Assembly: GCF_003286595.3 (NCBI RefSeq)
Contig: NZ_CP132985.1
Location: 1,116,001 to 1,180,000 of the forward strand
Direction of reading: 5' to 3'
DNA length: 64,000 nt
Origin: Aerococcus mictus
GTDB lineage: Bacteria; Bacillota; Bacilli; Lactobacillales; Aerococcaceae
The notes under the pieces were generated by a model. The model ran no database searches, was not told the origin of the DNA, and saw nothing but the letters and a program-made list of their open reading frames with translations. Of the stretch, positions 17,319 to 26,734 are shown in pieces. The position numbers were made by a program, and so were the translations under genes. The number at the start of each line of letters is the position of its first letter. Position 1 is the first letter of the stretch.

Positions 17319-18191
17319 ATGACGAAAATTAACCGTCAATGGATCAGTCAATTACCAGTGAAGGACATTCAAAAGCTCCATCCTGTTGCAGGTGGAGACG
17401 TCAACGATGCTTATCGCATCGATAGTAGTAATGGTCCTTACTTCCTCCTGGTCCAAAAAAATACACCAGCTTCCTTTTATGACAGTGAGGTTGCTGGTCT
17501 TAAGGCCTTTGAAAAGGCAGGTATCACCGCACCAAAAGTGATCAGTCAGGGCGAAATTAATGGTGACGCCTATCTGCTCTTGACTTATCTTGATGAAGGC
17601 TTTTTAGGCGACCAAAAGCGATTGGCTGAATTAATCAGTAACTTACACCATGTCCACAGCGACAAGGGTCAATTTGGCTTTGACCTTGATTATCAAGGGT
17701 CCAGCTTAACCTTCTCAAATGCTTGGAATGTCTCTTGGTCTGACTTTTTCATTCAACAAAGGCTAGACCCCCTCCATGACTATCTGATGGACCACCAACT
17801 ATGGCAAAAGGCCGAAAGTGATGCCTATCAAGAAATTCGCGCTATCATTATAGATAGCTTGAGCCAGCATAAGAGTCACCCTTCCCTCCTACATGGCGAC
17901 TTATGGTCAGGTAATTTTATGTTTTTAAGCGATGGTCGACCGGCTATCTTTGATCCTGCCCCTTTTTACGGCGATCGGGAGTTTGATATCGGGGTCTCCA
18001 TGGTCTTTGGCGGATTTAACCAGGATTTTTATCAATCCTATCAAGCCTTCTATCCCATGGCTGAAGGCTATGAATTCCGCTTAGAATTTTATCAGTTATA
18101 TTTACTTATGCTACATTTGGCTAAGTTTGGAACGGTGTATTATGACAGTGTCGATGCTACTATGAGAAGAATAAAAGTAAAGGCTAAATAG
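17319..18191 (+). CDS. Fructosamine kinase family protein
   Basis: 290 residues of the FN3K family, related to aminoglycoside and choline kinases. The catalytic loop HGDLWSGN (near residue 192) and the magnesium motif FDPAPFYGDREFD follow in the usual order. Such kinases phosphorylate ketoamines on glycated proteins or free sugars, causing their breakdown and so repairing glycation. AAAGGAG precedes the ATG. A HAD phosphatase lies directly upstream, which might act on related sugar phosphates. The final codons are part of a shared terminator hairpin with the convergent gene. Confidence 0.85.
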   Translation: MTKINRQWISQLPVKDIQKLHPVAGGDVNDAYRIDSSNGPYFLLVQKNTPASFYDSEVAGLKAFEKAGITAPKVISQGEINGDAYLLLTYLDEGFLGDQKRLAELISNLHHVHSDKGQFGFDLDYQGSSLTFSNAWNVSWSDFFIQQRLDPLHDYLMDHQLWQKAESDAYQEIRAIIIDSLSQHKSHPSLLHGDLWSGNFMFLSDGRPAIFDPAPFYGDREFDIGVSMVFGGFNQDFYQSYQAFYPMAEGYEFRLEFYQLYLLMLHLAKFGTVYYDSVDATMRRIKVKAK

Positions 18192-18207
18192 GCCTTTACT
18201 CTTTTTT
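18176..18207. terminator. Compact bidirectional terminator spanning two stop codons
   Basis: AGTAAAGGC (18176-18184) pairs with GCCTTTACT (18192-18200), followed by CTTTTTT on the plus strand and TTTTATT on the minus strand. The hairpin includes the last codons and stops of both convergent genes, which are only four bases apart. Confidence 0.75.
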
Positions 18208-18558
18208 GGTAGGCATTTTGAAAAATAACCATAACCCAAATATTATACCTATGACAATAATTAGTAATCTGACAGGCTTAAGTGGGACAAAATAAATGGA
18301 TATAGCCATTACGGTATAGGTAATGAGTATAATTTGTGCTTTCTTTTTTAAAGGAATCCCACCACCATCTTCAAAATCTGCTCCATAATATTGGTAGATT
18401 TTTGTACTTTTCAGCCATTGATCAAAGCGCTTAGAGCTACGCGCAAAGGCCCAGGCTGCTAATAGCATGAATGGAGTTGTTGGTAATACAGGGATAAAGG
18501 TTCCCAAGGCACCTAGAGCGAAGGAAGTCCAACCTAAAATGAGATAAAAATAACGCAT
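18196..18558 (-). CDS. YbaN family inner-membrane protein (DUF454)
   Basis: 120 residues with four hydrophobic segments. The stretch LGWTSFALGALGTFIPVLPTTPFMLLA at the N terminus is the hallmark of DUF454 (only partly quoted motif: FIPVLPTTPF). Function unknown. It has AAAGGAG before the ATG and stands alone, convergent to the fructosamine kinase gene. Confidence 0.85.
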   Translation of the reverse strand: MRYFYLILGWTSFALGALGTFIPVLPTTPFMLLAAWAFARSSKRFDQWLKSTKIYQYYGADFEDGGGIPLKKKAQIILITYTVMAISIYFVPLKPVRLLIIVIGIIFGLWLFFKMPTKKE

Positions 18559-18790
18559 TCTACCAGCTCCTTTAAAATATAGGTTATATCTATAATAACA
18601 GTAAAAGCGACTGAAGATAAGAAATAATCCATAACTATTATATTCTATTTATTTTCTCAATAGTGTAGACATTTTGCCAAATTCATTTTACAATAATTAA
18701 GAAAGCGTTTAATTTTTTAATCACGCTAAATATCAAATAATCAAATTGTTAAACAGGAAATCCCTGGCTTAGCGAAAGGAGTTTTTTTAA

Positions 18791-19342
18791 TTGAAAATTG
18801 TCGGTATTATTGGTAACAATGCTTCTAAGTCTCATAACCGTCTTTTAATTGAACATATGGCCAATAAATTCGGTGACGAAGTTGAATTTGAAGTTGCTGA
18901 AATTAACGAAATCCCTCTATTTAACGCAGATTACATGGGGCAAGATGTTCCTGACGTGGTCAATGAATTAGCAGACAAAATTGAAGCTGCTGACGGCGTT
19001 GTTATTTCAACAGCTGAATATGACCACGCTATTACCGCAGCCCTAAAAAGTGTTATCGAATGGTTATCAAGTGTTCGTAAACCTTTCCAAAACAAACCTG
19101 TTATGATTGTGGGGGCTTCATTAGGTACCCTAGGTTCTGTTCGTGCCCAAGATAATTTACGTAACATTTTCACTTCTCCAGGTTTATATGCTAGAGTTTT
19201 CCCAGGTGCAGAATTTTTAATGGGACAAGCTGCTAACAAATTTGACGAAACCGGTCGCATGACTGATGAAGGAACAGATAAATTCTTAGATATGCTCTTC
19301 CATCAATTCCTTGATTTCGTTAAAGAACAACAAGAAGACTAA
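18791..19342 (+). CDS. NADPH-dependent FMN reductase family protein
   Basis: 183 residues of the flavodoxin-like NAD(P)H:FMN/quinone reductase group. The FMN-phosphate loop GNNASKSHNR near the N terminus and the STAEYDHAITAALK and GASLGTLGSVRAQ segments fit azoreductase/quinone reductase relatives. The frame begins with TTG at 18791, after AAAGGAG; no ATG is better placed. Closed by a terminator at 19363-19409, it is probably a single-gene unit. Likely role is two-electron reduction of quinones or flavins under stress. The upstream gap 18559-18790 shows only A/T-rich promoter-like sequence. Confidence 0.82.
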   Translation: MKIVGIIGNNASKSHNRLLIEHMANKFGDEVEFEVAEINEIPLFNADYMGQDVPDVVNELADKIEAADGVVISTAEYDHAITAALKSVIEWLSSVRKPFQNKPVMIVGASLGTLGSVRAQDNLRNIFTSPGLYARVFPGAEFLMGQAANKFDETGRMTDEGTDKFLDMLFHQFLDFVKEQQED

Positions 19343-19362
19343 CAAATTATTCACTTCTGTAT

Positions 19363-19409
19363 GCCATAGCTGTTGGATTCCCAGCAACTATGGCTTTATT
19401 TTTATTTTT
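19363..19409 (+). terminator. Terminator after the FMN reductase gene
   Basis: GCCATAGCTGTTGG pairs with CCAGCAACTATGGC with a four-base loop; the T-rich stretch to 19409 follows. Confidence 0.85.
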
Positions 19410-19433
19410 AGTATATATTCAGGAGGTCAACTT

Positions 19434-20072
19434 ATGCTCATAGTATCTCGAGTCGTTACTGAGGTGTTGGAGGCTAATACCTATCTAGTCTATAACGAGC
19501 AAAATCAAGAAGCTCTAATTATTGATCCCGGTTCTTCAGCGGACAAAATTCGTGCGGAAATTCAAAAGCTACAGCTAAAACCCCTTGCTGTCTTAATTAC
19601 TCATGGTCATTGTGACCATATCGGTGCCCTAGACGATATCCGGCAATACTATCAAATTCCGGTTTACATCAATCAAGCTGAGGCGCCTTGGTTGAGTGAC
19701 CCCATGTATAATATGAGTCCCTTTATTGGTTTAGGTCACTTGACTTTTCAAGCGGCTGATTCTTACTATCAAGATGACCAAAAACAAAGTATCGGAAGTA
19801 TTGACTTTACCCCTATCCATACACCGGGACATACTAAGGGAAGTACTTGCTTATTCTTTAATAATGACGACCAGCCTTTCATGATGACTGGTGATACCCT
19901 CTTTAAAGGAACGATCGGTCGAACCGACTTTCCGGGTGGAGATAGTCAAGCGATTATGCAAAGTATTCCACAAAAATTGTTTACTCTACCAGACCAGACC
20001 CTGGTTTATCCAGGACATTACGGGGCTTCTACCATTGCTGAAGAAAAATTAACAAATCCCTTTTTTAATTAA
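19434..20072 (+). CDS. MBL-fold hydrolase (glyoxalase II-like)
   Basis: 212 residues from the ATG at 19434, which follows AGGAGGT by a normal distance; an in-frame extension into the upstream terminator is rejected. The metallo-beta-lactamase motif THGHCDH, the GHT motif, the Asp of MTGDTLF and a late His in PGHYG are in place for a two-metal site. Small proteins of this kind hydrolyse thioesters such as S-lactoyl-glutathione analogues, or other esters. The substrate is unknown. It is closed by a terminator shared with the next minus-strand gene. Confidence 0.85.
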   Translation: MLIVSRVVTEVLEANTYLVYNEQNQEALIIDPGSSADKIRAEIQKLQLKPLAVLITHGHCDHIGALDDIRQYYQIPVYINQAEAPWLSDPMYNMSPFIGLGHLTFQAADSYYQDDQKQSIGSIDFTPIHTPGHTKGSTCLFFNNDDQPFMMTGDTLFKGTIGRTDFPGGDSQAIMQSIPQKLFTLPDQTLVYPGHYGASTIAEEKLTNPFFN

Positions 20073-20076
20073 ATAG

Positions 20077-20134
20077 AAAAGCACCCTTCAACGATCACTT
20101 ATCCTTCTAAGTCATCTTGAGGAGTGCTTTTTCT
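20077..20134. terminator. Bidirectional terminator between MBL hydrolase and pip
   Basis: AAAAGCAC-CTTCAA pairs with TTGA-GAGTGCTTTT across a loop of about 25 bases, flanked by A and T runs so that it can serve both convergent genes. Confidence 0.7.
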
Positions 20135-20135
20135 T

Positions 20136-21075
20136 TTATTCCGCTAATTGGTCCATAATAGCAACGATCGTTTTTAACATTTCAGGATCGTAAGGGCTAT
20201 GGCCACTGGCTTCTACCAGATGTAAATTAGATTTTGGACATGCTTGGTGGAGTTGATGGGCTGAACTTGGTGGGCAAATGACATCATACCGGCCTTGGAC
20301 AATTTCCATCGGGATATCATTAAAGCGATGAACATTATTTAAAATATAATTATCTTCTTCAAAAAACATATGATTTTCAAAGTAATGCGATTCTAAAACG
20401 GCTGTTGCTTCTTCACTTGGACTAAGTTGGTTTTCTTCGGGAAAATGAGGCAATAAGGTCAACAAGGAAGATTCCCACTTGGTCCAATACCTACATGCCG
20501 CTTGATGAGCTTCTTTATCTCCCTGATGGATTTTTTGATAATAAGCATGGACGCAATTATTTTTGCTCCTCATCACTCAAGAACGACAGATATTTTTCGT
20601 AAGCTTCGGGATAAAATTTTGCTGCCCCACCTTCATACAACCAATCGATCTCTTCTTGACGGCCGAGAAAGATCCCTCTTAGTATCAATTGTTCCACCCG
20701 TTCAGGATGTAAAATGGCGTAGACCAAAGCCAAGGTCGATCCGTAAGAGCCCCCAAAAACAAACCAATTGTCATAGCCGTAGTATTCACGGATCAGTTCC
20801 ATATCGCGAACGCTGTCAAAAGGTGTATTATTCTCGGTAGATAAAAAAGGCTTGCTCTTCCCAGTCCCTCGTTGGTCAAATAAAATAATATGATATTTTT
20901 CAGGATCGAAAAATAAGCGGCAACTTGGAGTAATCTCACTCCCAGGACCTCCATGTAGAAAAATAACTGGCTGGCCTTTTGTGTTTCCACAGTCTTCGAC
21001 ATACAACTTATGCTGATCGTCCACTTGTAAGTAAAAGCTTTGATTAACTTTTGTATTTTGATAACCTGCTTCCAT
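20136..21075 (-). pseudogene. pip: Proline iminopeptidase split by a one-base frameshift
   Basis: The gene starts at 21075 with AAAGGGG upstream and reads 172 residues: HGGPG (41-45), FDQRGTGKS and the nucleophile GGSYGS with Ser110. It then stops right after SDEEQK. The rest of the enzyme continues in the next frame (20136 to about 20560), with the acid in GRYDVICP and the base in SGHSPYDP. The break is at a run of five A on the minus strand (20560-20564); four A would join both halves into one proline iminopeptidase of about 312 residues. All catalytic residues are kept, so the break is recent, a phase-variable tract, or a sequencing error. Such enzymes cut N-terminal proline from peptides. 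Confidence 0.85.
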
Positions 21076-21223
21076 TGTCTAACCCCTTTCCTAATAACTG
21101 CACTAACTTTCTCTTTATAATATACCCTAAAGTCTGTTCCGTCTATTAAAATAATTAAGTAAATTCATGAAGGAAGTAATGGTTTAAAACTTTTATGCGA
21201 AGCTCTGCCGAGCGATTAGTATA

Positions 21224-21269
21224 TAAAAAGGCCTAGCAGTAGACGACTTGTTCCACCACTAGAACCTTT
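21224..21269 (-). terminator. Terminator after the PTS gene
   Basis: On the minus strand AAAGGTTCTAG pairs imperfectly with CTAGGCCTTT and a T run follows. The remainder of the 21076-21293 gap has the pip promoter region and no gene. Confidence 0.6.
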
Positions 21270-21293
21270 AGTTAAGTATTACTAATTAACACT

Positions 21294-23441
21294 CTATTCT
21301 TTATTCAATAAGGCTTCGCCGACCTTTTCGCCAGCTGTGACTTGTTTTTGATCAAGAACATCGAGGCTATGAACCCTATCACTATTGGTTAAGACAACCA
21401 TAATGTCACAAGCTTTACCTTTGGCTTCGATACTTGCTAGGTCCATTTGAGCTAACGGCTCCCCAGCTTTGACACTTTGTCCTTCTTCAACCTGAATAGT
21501 AAAGCCTTCGCCTTTGAGTTCAACCGTGTCTAAGCCCATGTGAACGAGGATTTCAAGGCCTTCATCACTTTGGATACCAAGGGCATGCTTAGTTGGAAAG
21601 ATATTTAAGATTTTCCCATTTACTGGCGCGACCACCTGGCCTTGACTAGGTTGGATAGCATAGCCGTCCCCCATCATTTTTTGAGAAAAGACCTCATCTT
21701 CAACCTTATCAATGCTAATGACCTCACCATCTGCAACCGCATAAAGTTCTACTGGGATACCATCTAAAATCGCTTGATCACTAACGACTTGAGCTGATCC
21801 TTTGAGATCTTCTGCTTGCTTTTCGTTCACGACCGTTGCGGCTGTTTTGGGAGCTTGACCACTGTCAATAAATTCAGTCACCTGGGTCTTAATGGTTGAC
21901 ACTGTGGTCCCGTAGATGACTTGGACACTATTACCACGTACCACAACGCCAGCTGCGCCAGTGGCTTGTAGGGCTTCCTTATTAACCTCATCACCGTTTT
22001 TGACCGTTACCCGTAGACGGGTGGCACAATTATCAACATCAACCAGGTTATCGGTACCACCTAAACCGCTAACAATTTGATAAGCTCTTTGGTCAGTTTC
22101 ACTCAAGCCATTAAGCGCATTTTTGTTCCGGAATTCTTCTTTAGTATGTAATGAAGTATCTGCTTTTCTTCCTGGAGTATCCAAGTCAAATTTCTTAATA
22201 ATCCAATGGAAGAGGAAGAAATAGACAATGGCGTAGATAATACCGATAATAACCACAGGAATCCAATGTGTTCTCGCATTGCCTGGCAAGACGCCGTAAA
22301 GAATAAAGTCAATTAACCCGCCTGAGAAAGTTAGTCCAACCCCTACTCCGGCAATATGAACTAAGACAGTAGATAAAGCAAAGAGAACACAATGCACCCC
22401 AAAATAAAGTAAGGGAGAGGCAAATAAAATAGTAAATTCAATCGGCTCGGTAATCCCCGTAACAATTGAGGTTAGGGATGCAGAAAATAATAGCCCCTTG
22501 ACCATGGTCTTCTTATCTGATCTAGCGGCACGATACATGGCGTAGGCAGCAGCTGGTAAGGCAAAAATCATCTCTGGAAATTGGAAGGCAAAGAATCTAG
22601 CTGCATCGGGAGAAATAGCTTCTCCAGCCTTTAATTGGGCAAAAATAATATTTTGGGCGCCCACAACAGTGGTCCCATCAACGACGGCAGTCCCTCCTAC
22701 AGCGGTTTGCCAAAATGGTAAATAAAAAATATGATGCAATCCAAATGGAATTAAGGCACGATAAATATAACCGTAAAGGAAGGTCCCTAAGTGGCCAGTA
22801 TTAGCGATAATCTGACCGAGATTAGCAATCCCAGCGGCAAAATACGGCCAGATAAAAGATAAAATAAGTCCACTAACGACTCCAGCAACTGCTGAAACAA
22901 TTGGGACAAAATGAGTACCAGCGAAAAATGACAAGGCATCAGGGAGTTCGATCTTGTAATAACGATTATGTAGCCAAGCCACTAGACAGCCAATAATAAT
23001 CCCACCAAAAACACCCAGGTTCATGGTATGTTCAAAGCCAAGTAATGATGTGATCAATCCTGGTATTTTTTCCAATTCTTCTAAACCACGGAGGTGGATG
23101 ATGGAACTAGATAGTGAAGCGTACATCATAAAGTAGCCTACCACGGCTGATAAGGCTGCCACCCCTTTCTCGCTTTTAGCCAAACCTAAGGCAATAGATA
23201 TAGCAAACAATAAACCTAGGTTATCAAAGACAACGGCTCCGCAGTCTCCTAAAACGCTTAAAATACTATGGAGCGGCATTCCCGGCGAAAGAATATTTTC
23301 TAAGTGATACATTTTCACAAATGTTTCACCTGTAAAAGAAGCTGATATACCTAGAAATAAACCAGCTAAGGGTAAAATTGAAATTGGTAACATAAAGGTT
23401 TTCCCTAAACGTTGCAAACTTTCAAAAAGTTTCTCTTTCAT
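21294..23441 (-). CDS. PTS glucose-family transporter, EIICBA
   Basis: 715 residues carrying three PTS domains. EIIC covers about 1-410 (eight or more helices, substrate motif GITEPIEF). EIIB is around 445-525 with the phosphorylated Cys near 471 in DNCATRLRV. EIIA is around 570-700 with its phosphorylated His near 633 in ILVHMGLD. It takes up and phosphorylates a sugar of the glucose/maltose/N-acetylglucosamine group; domain order alone does not settle which. The linker between EIIB and EIIA has an extra stretch (AATVVNEKQAEDLKGS). GAAGGAGG precedes the ATG, and a cre-like site lies upstream, fitting CcpA control. It is a single-gene unit. Confidence 0.88.
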   Translation of the reverse strand: MKEKLFESLQRLGKTFMLPISILPLAGLFLGISASFTGETFVKMYHLENILSPGMPLHSILSVLGDCGAVVFDNLGLLFAISIALGLAKSEKGVAALSAVVGYFMMYASLSSSIIHLRGLEELEKIPGLITSLLGFEHTMNLGVFGGIIIGCLVAWLHNRYYKIELPDALSFFAGTHFVPIVSAVAGVVSGLILSFIWPYFAAGIANLGQIIANTGHLGTFLYGYIYRALIPFGLHHIFYLPFWQTAVGGTAVVDGTTVVGAQNIIFAQLKAGEAISPDAARFFAFQFPEMIFALPAAAYAMYRAARSDKKTMVKGLLFSASLTSIVTGITEPIEFTILFASPLLYFGVHCVLFALSTVLVHIAGVGVGLTFSGGLIDFILYGVLPGNARTHWIPVVIIGIIYAIVYFFLFHWIIKKFDLDTPGRKADTSLHTKEEFRNKNALNGLSETDQRAYQIVSGLGGTDNLVDVDNCATRLRVTVKNGDEVNKEALQATGAAGVVVRGNSVQVIYGTTVSTIKTQVTEFIDSGQAPKTAATVVNEKQAEDLKGSAQVVSDQAILDGIPVELYAVADGEVISIDKVEDEVFSQKMMGDGYAIQPSQGQVVAPVNGKILNIFPTKHALGIQSDEGLEILVHMGLDTVELKGEGFTIQVEEGQSVKAGEPLAQMDLASIEAKGKACDIMVVLTNSDRVHSLDVLDQKQVTAGEKVGEALLNKE

Positions 23442-23487
23442 TGTTTTTTCCTCCTTCTATCAATTGGCAATTAAGAACACCCTAACT

Positions 23488-23516
23488 AGTTTAATCATAA
23501 AATTAAGCCTTTTCAA
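23488..23516 (-). promoter_or_regulatory. Promoter of the PTS gene
   Basis: TTGAAA (23511-23516) and TAAACT (23488-23493) on the minus strand, 17 bases apart, ending about 45 bases before the start codon. Confidence 0.5.
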
Positions 23517-23529
23517 TAACCCTTTTGTT

Positions 23530-23545
23530 ATAAAGCGCTTCCAAA
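23530..23545 (-). promoter_or_regulatory. cre-like site upstream of the PTS gene
   Basis: TTGGAAGCGCTTTATA on the minus strand matches the CcpA catabolite response consensus except at one position near its 3' end. It lies 14 bases upstream of the proposed -35 element, where CcpA can activate or repress. Confidence 0.5.
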
Positions 23546-23559
23546 ACCCTTTTCTGGTC

Positions 23560-23604
23560 AAAAAAGAGAGTCAAGTTCCTTTTATGGGAATTTGACTCTC
23601 TTTT
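23560..23604 (-). terminator. Terminator after the 147-residue hypothetical gene
   Basis: AGAGAGTCAA pairs with TTGACTCTCT with additional TTCC/GGAA pairing inside; on the minus strand a T run follows. Confidence 0.85.
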
Positions 23605-23620
23605 GACTTTGATTAAAATT

Positions 23621-24064
23621 TTATTGACCTAATTTTTTGATGAGTTGTCCGCGTTCATTATAGATATATTGGCGAGCCTTTTGGCTGTCATTCATAGCTA
23701 CAATCAGACGGTCACGATAAGGTTCGGCTAACTCATCAAAAAGATAATAATCGTCATCGACATCATATTTGTTTCTTTCCGCCTCAATTTGACCAGGTTT
23801 TCTTAAAGTATAGGATTTTTTTGGCAGCTGGCCATCTAATTGTTCCTCCTCAATCCGATAGACATAATTATCATCTTCGTATTGGATTTCTAAGGCTCCG
23901 GTATTAGTGCGAACAGTTTGGACATTGTCATATTTGTCCTTTTGTAACTCCCACCAAGCTTTAATCCCTGCTAAAGCCTCTTCTTCACTGGCAAAGGTCC
24001 CGTGTTCTTTGCGGACATCATCACGTTTATTTTCCCAGTATACGGTATAAACGGTTTGTGACAT
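23621..24064 (-). CDS. Hypothetical cytoplasmic protein
   Basis: 147 residues, rich in acidic residues, tyrosine and glutamine, no signal or membrane segment. The first ~60 residues (TVYWENKRDDVRKEHGTFASEEEA) look like a small alpha-beta domain; the rest is charged, with a DVDDDYYLFDE patch. I do not recognise it. It lies 65 bases downstream of mprF's neighbourhood start side on the same strand, with its own GAAAGGAAG ribosome binding site and a strong terminator, so it could be expressed with or without mprF. Confidence 0.6.
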   Translation of the reverse strand: MSQTVYTVYWENKRDDVRKEHGTFASEEEALAGIKAWWELQKDKYDNVQTVRTNTGALEIQYEDDNYVYRIEEEQLDGQLPKKSYTLRKPGQIEAERNKYDVDDDYYLFDELAEPYRDRLIVAMNDSQKARQYIYNERGQLIKKLGQ

Positions 24065-24129
24065 GATATCGCTTCCTTTCCTATCGTCGTTTCTATTTAG
24101 TGTAATCGAAATTCCTTAAAAAATAAACA

Positions 24130-26613
24130 TTAATCCCTTGTCTTGTGGGTAATATCTAATAAACTAATTAAAATCTTGATTAAAGTGGTCTGATTAGGAT
24201 AAATAATATAGCGGTTTTCCCATTCAGGACGGAATTTAGATTTGTAGGCACGTAATCCTTTAAAGCCATAAAAGCGATTACCAAAATCATATACCAGATG
24301 CAAGGTCTTATCCCGTGGGCTAGCATAGGATTTTGTCCCTACATTAGCCAAAGGCGCCATCCCCAAAACAAAGCGGTGGTAGCCAAGGTCTTTGGCCCAT
24401 TGCAATAACTGCAAAATGAGCATCTGCATGACATCCCCAGCATCATGACTGATATAACGCATTAAATCAATTGAAATCATGTCCTCCGATATCGGCATAA
24501 TACTTGCAAAAGCATAGATCGCCTTCTCATCTCTTAAGACGGCAATCCGCTCTCTAGCTAGATAGTCCTCATAGAAAGCCCCCATGGAAAAACTCATTTC
24601 TTCTCGCTTATTAAGCCACTGATCAGAAATTTGCCGCAAGTCATGGATAAATTTATCATTATAAGGCGGTTGGTAAACTTCAAAATAGAGCCCAGCCCGG
24701 GTCATATCATTGCGAACGGAACGCCGGTTTTTATTCTTCTTCCCTTCAAAAGTAAATTCATCTAAATCAATAATCGCCGACTCCCCTATTTTCAAGGTAG
24801 CGTAGCCTAAACTACAAAAAGCATCCAGGTAATGAGGGGTAACCTCATAAAAGCCGACCGCCATATCCATATGTTCAGCATATTCCAAAAATTCTTCTAA
24901 GGCGCTAGGAAAATCCTGACTGTTACCAATGGGGTCACCCAAGGCAATTAAATTATCCGATGAGGGGCGGTATAAAATAGCCACAGTTTGTTCAGTGTTA
25001 AAAAAGATCATCTTGTCTTTCAAATAGACTAAGTGGCTATATTCGCTCCCCCCATATTCAGCGATAAGCTGTTCGTAAAGATTAATTTCATCTAGGGAAG
25101 GTGGTAGGAAGTCCAGTCGTTCACTGCGACTAAATAGCACTAAAATAGTCAACAAACTAGCAATCACCAGGTAGAAGAAAATATGTAATGGATTTAATAA
25201 ATAGACATGACGAGTGAAAGGCATATGTCTAAAGTGCCCGGTGATTAAAAAAATGATTAACAAAAGACCTGCACAGGCGAAAAAGCTAAGTAAAATATTC
25301 TTACGATTCAATGCCAAATGATTGCGAGTAAAGAGAAAACGGGACTGATAAAGTAAATAAGTCGATAGGAGTAAGAAGATCGCTTCCTCATAGTCTAAGC
25401 CCTTAATCATACAAGCAATGGCTCCTAGAGGTAAGAGAATAAGTGTCAACCATAATGCCCTTCTGATCCGCTTAAATAGGCCAAAAGATAAAATAAAGGC
25501 AGTACACCCGATTAAAAGGACCAAAAGAATGGAGACACTTTGTAAAGATCTGGGAATCAGGTATTTAAGCAAATGAATCCGCTCAGGAACGGCTGGTGAA
25601 ATCACTGAAGAAATTAAAACCAAGCCGTTAACTGAGAGTAAAAAGGAAACAAAGCGAACAATCCACTTTCCCCATGCCTTTATCTTCATATCTTCTTCGA
25701 ATAGTTTACTGGTAAACCAGTTATGGAAAACATAGAAACAAGCTAATAACCAGGGAATGACGTAGTAACATACCCGGAGGATAACAATCGCTGCCAAAAC
25801 TTGATCGGGATTATAACCGGCATTTTGCATCATTAATAATACCGTCAGGTCAAAGGTCCCCAAACCTCCAGGAATAAAACTTAAAATCCCTACGACGTTA
25901 GCGAAGCTATAGACCATCATGGCAAATATCGGTGATAAATGCGGCATAAAAATTAACATCACAATATAAAAATAGGTAAAAGAAGCTACCCAGTCACACA
26001 GCGAAGCGGATAGGTAAGCCAATTTCTTCTTCCAAGTGATAGCTTCTAGGCCAAATTTTTTACCCAATTTTCTGGCTAAAGGCAATTTATCATAGAAAAA
26101 ATACAAAGGCAGATAGAGTAAATAAATTACTGGAAGTAATAGTGAATAACCATCAATTTTTCCTGATAATAAGACGATTAATAATAAGACGCCTAAGCCC
26201 AGAAAACTGGCAAACCAAGTTTCTAAGGAAATTTGTATGGCTTGCTTAGGCTTCAGCCCGTGCTTTTGATAAAAATTATTTCTAAGAGCAGCACCGGTAA
26301 AGCCACTTAAGCCGATAAATTCATTAAATGCTTGGCTTATCCAGCCCATTTGTAAAATTTTATAGCTATGGGCAGTCACCGTGTAGTTACGGGTAGCAAC
26401 ATAGTCATACCACCCGTTAAAGCTAAAGCCTAATAATCCAAAGATTACTAAGGCCATCCGGGTAAAAGCAGGTAGGTCAGCTAAGGAATCAAAAAACAAG
26501 GACCAATTAATTGACCGTAACTCATTTTGAATGAGATAGCCGAAAAATAAGATCAGTAAAATATAAAATACTATTTTAAACATTTTATGATAGCGATTAT
26601 AAATATCTTTCAT
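24130..26613 (-). CDS. mprF: Phosphatidylglycerol lysyltransferase/flippase
   Basis: 827 residues, the normal size of full-length MprF. The N-terminal ~480 residues contain about 14 hydrophobic segments: the flippase part, with the FIPGGLGTFD motif near 250. The C-terminal part (about 490-810) is the DUF2156 GNAT-like synthase, ending near NRFYGFKGLRAYKSKFRPEW. It transfers an amino acid, usually lysine, from its tRNA to phosphatidylglycerol and flips the product, lowering surface negative charge and sensitivity to cationic peptides. AAAGGA is 12 bases before the ATG, a rather long gap. Whether it uses Lys, Ala or Arg is not visible. Confidence 0.93.
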   Translation of the reverse strand: MKDIYNRYHKMFKIVFYILLILFFGYLIQNELRSINWSLFFDSLADLPAFTRMALVIFGLLGFSFNGWYDYVATRNYTVTAHSYKILQMGWISQAFNEFIGLSGFTGAALRNNFYQKHGLKPKQAIQISLETWFASFLGLGVLLLIVLLSGKIDGYSLLLPVIYLLYLPLYFFYDKLPLARKLGKKFGLEAITWKKKLAYLSASLCDWVASFTYFYIVMLIFMPHLSPIFAMMVYSFANVVGILSFIPGGLGTFDLTVLLMMQNAGYNPDQVLAAIVILRVCYYVIPWLLACFYVFHNWFTSKLFEEDMKIKAWGKWIVRFVSFLLSVNGLVLISSVISPAVPERIHLLKYLIPRSLQSVSILLVLLIGCTAFILSFGLFKRIRRALWLTLILLPLGAIACMIKGLDYEEAIFLLLSTYLLYQSRFLFTRNHLALNRKNILLSFFACAGLLLIIFLITGHFRHMPFTRHVYLLNPLHIFFYLVIASLLTILVLFSRSERLDFLPPSLDEINLYEQLIAEYGGSEYSHLVYLKDKMIFFNTEQTVAILYRPSSDNLIALGDPIGNSQDFPSALEEFLEYAEHMDMAVGFYEVTPHYLDAFCSLGYATLKIGESAIIDLDEFTFEGKKNKNRRSVRNDMTRAGLYFEVYQPPYNDKFIHDLRQISDQWLNKREEMSFSMGAFYEDYLARERIAVLRDEKAIYAFASIMPISEDMISIDLMRYISHDAGDVMQMLILQLLQWAKDLGYHRFVLGMAPLANVGTKSYASPRDKTLHLVYDFGNRFYGFKGLRAYKSKFRPEWENRYIIYPNQTTLIKILISLLDITHKTRD

Positions 26614-26647
26614 AATATAGGATGTTCCTTTATTTTTTTATAATTAA

Positions 26648-26673
26648 AATAGGAGCCATACTAGACTCCTATT
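26648..26673 (-). terminator. Terminator after the lipid kinase gene
   Basis: AATAGGAG and CTCCTATT arms with a T-rich tail on the minus strand, between the lipid kinase and mprF. Confidence 0.75.
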
Positions 26674-26734
26674 ACTTTTCCTTAGTATACACTAAAGCCT
26701 TATTAAATTGTCTTAAATTTATTTAAATTAGCCT

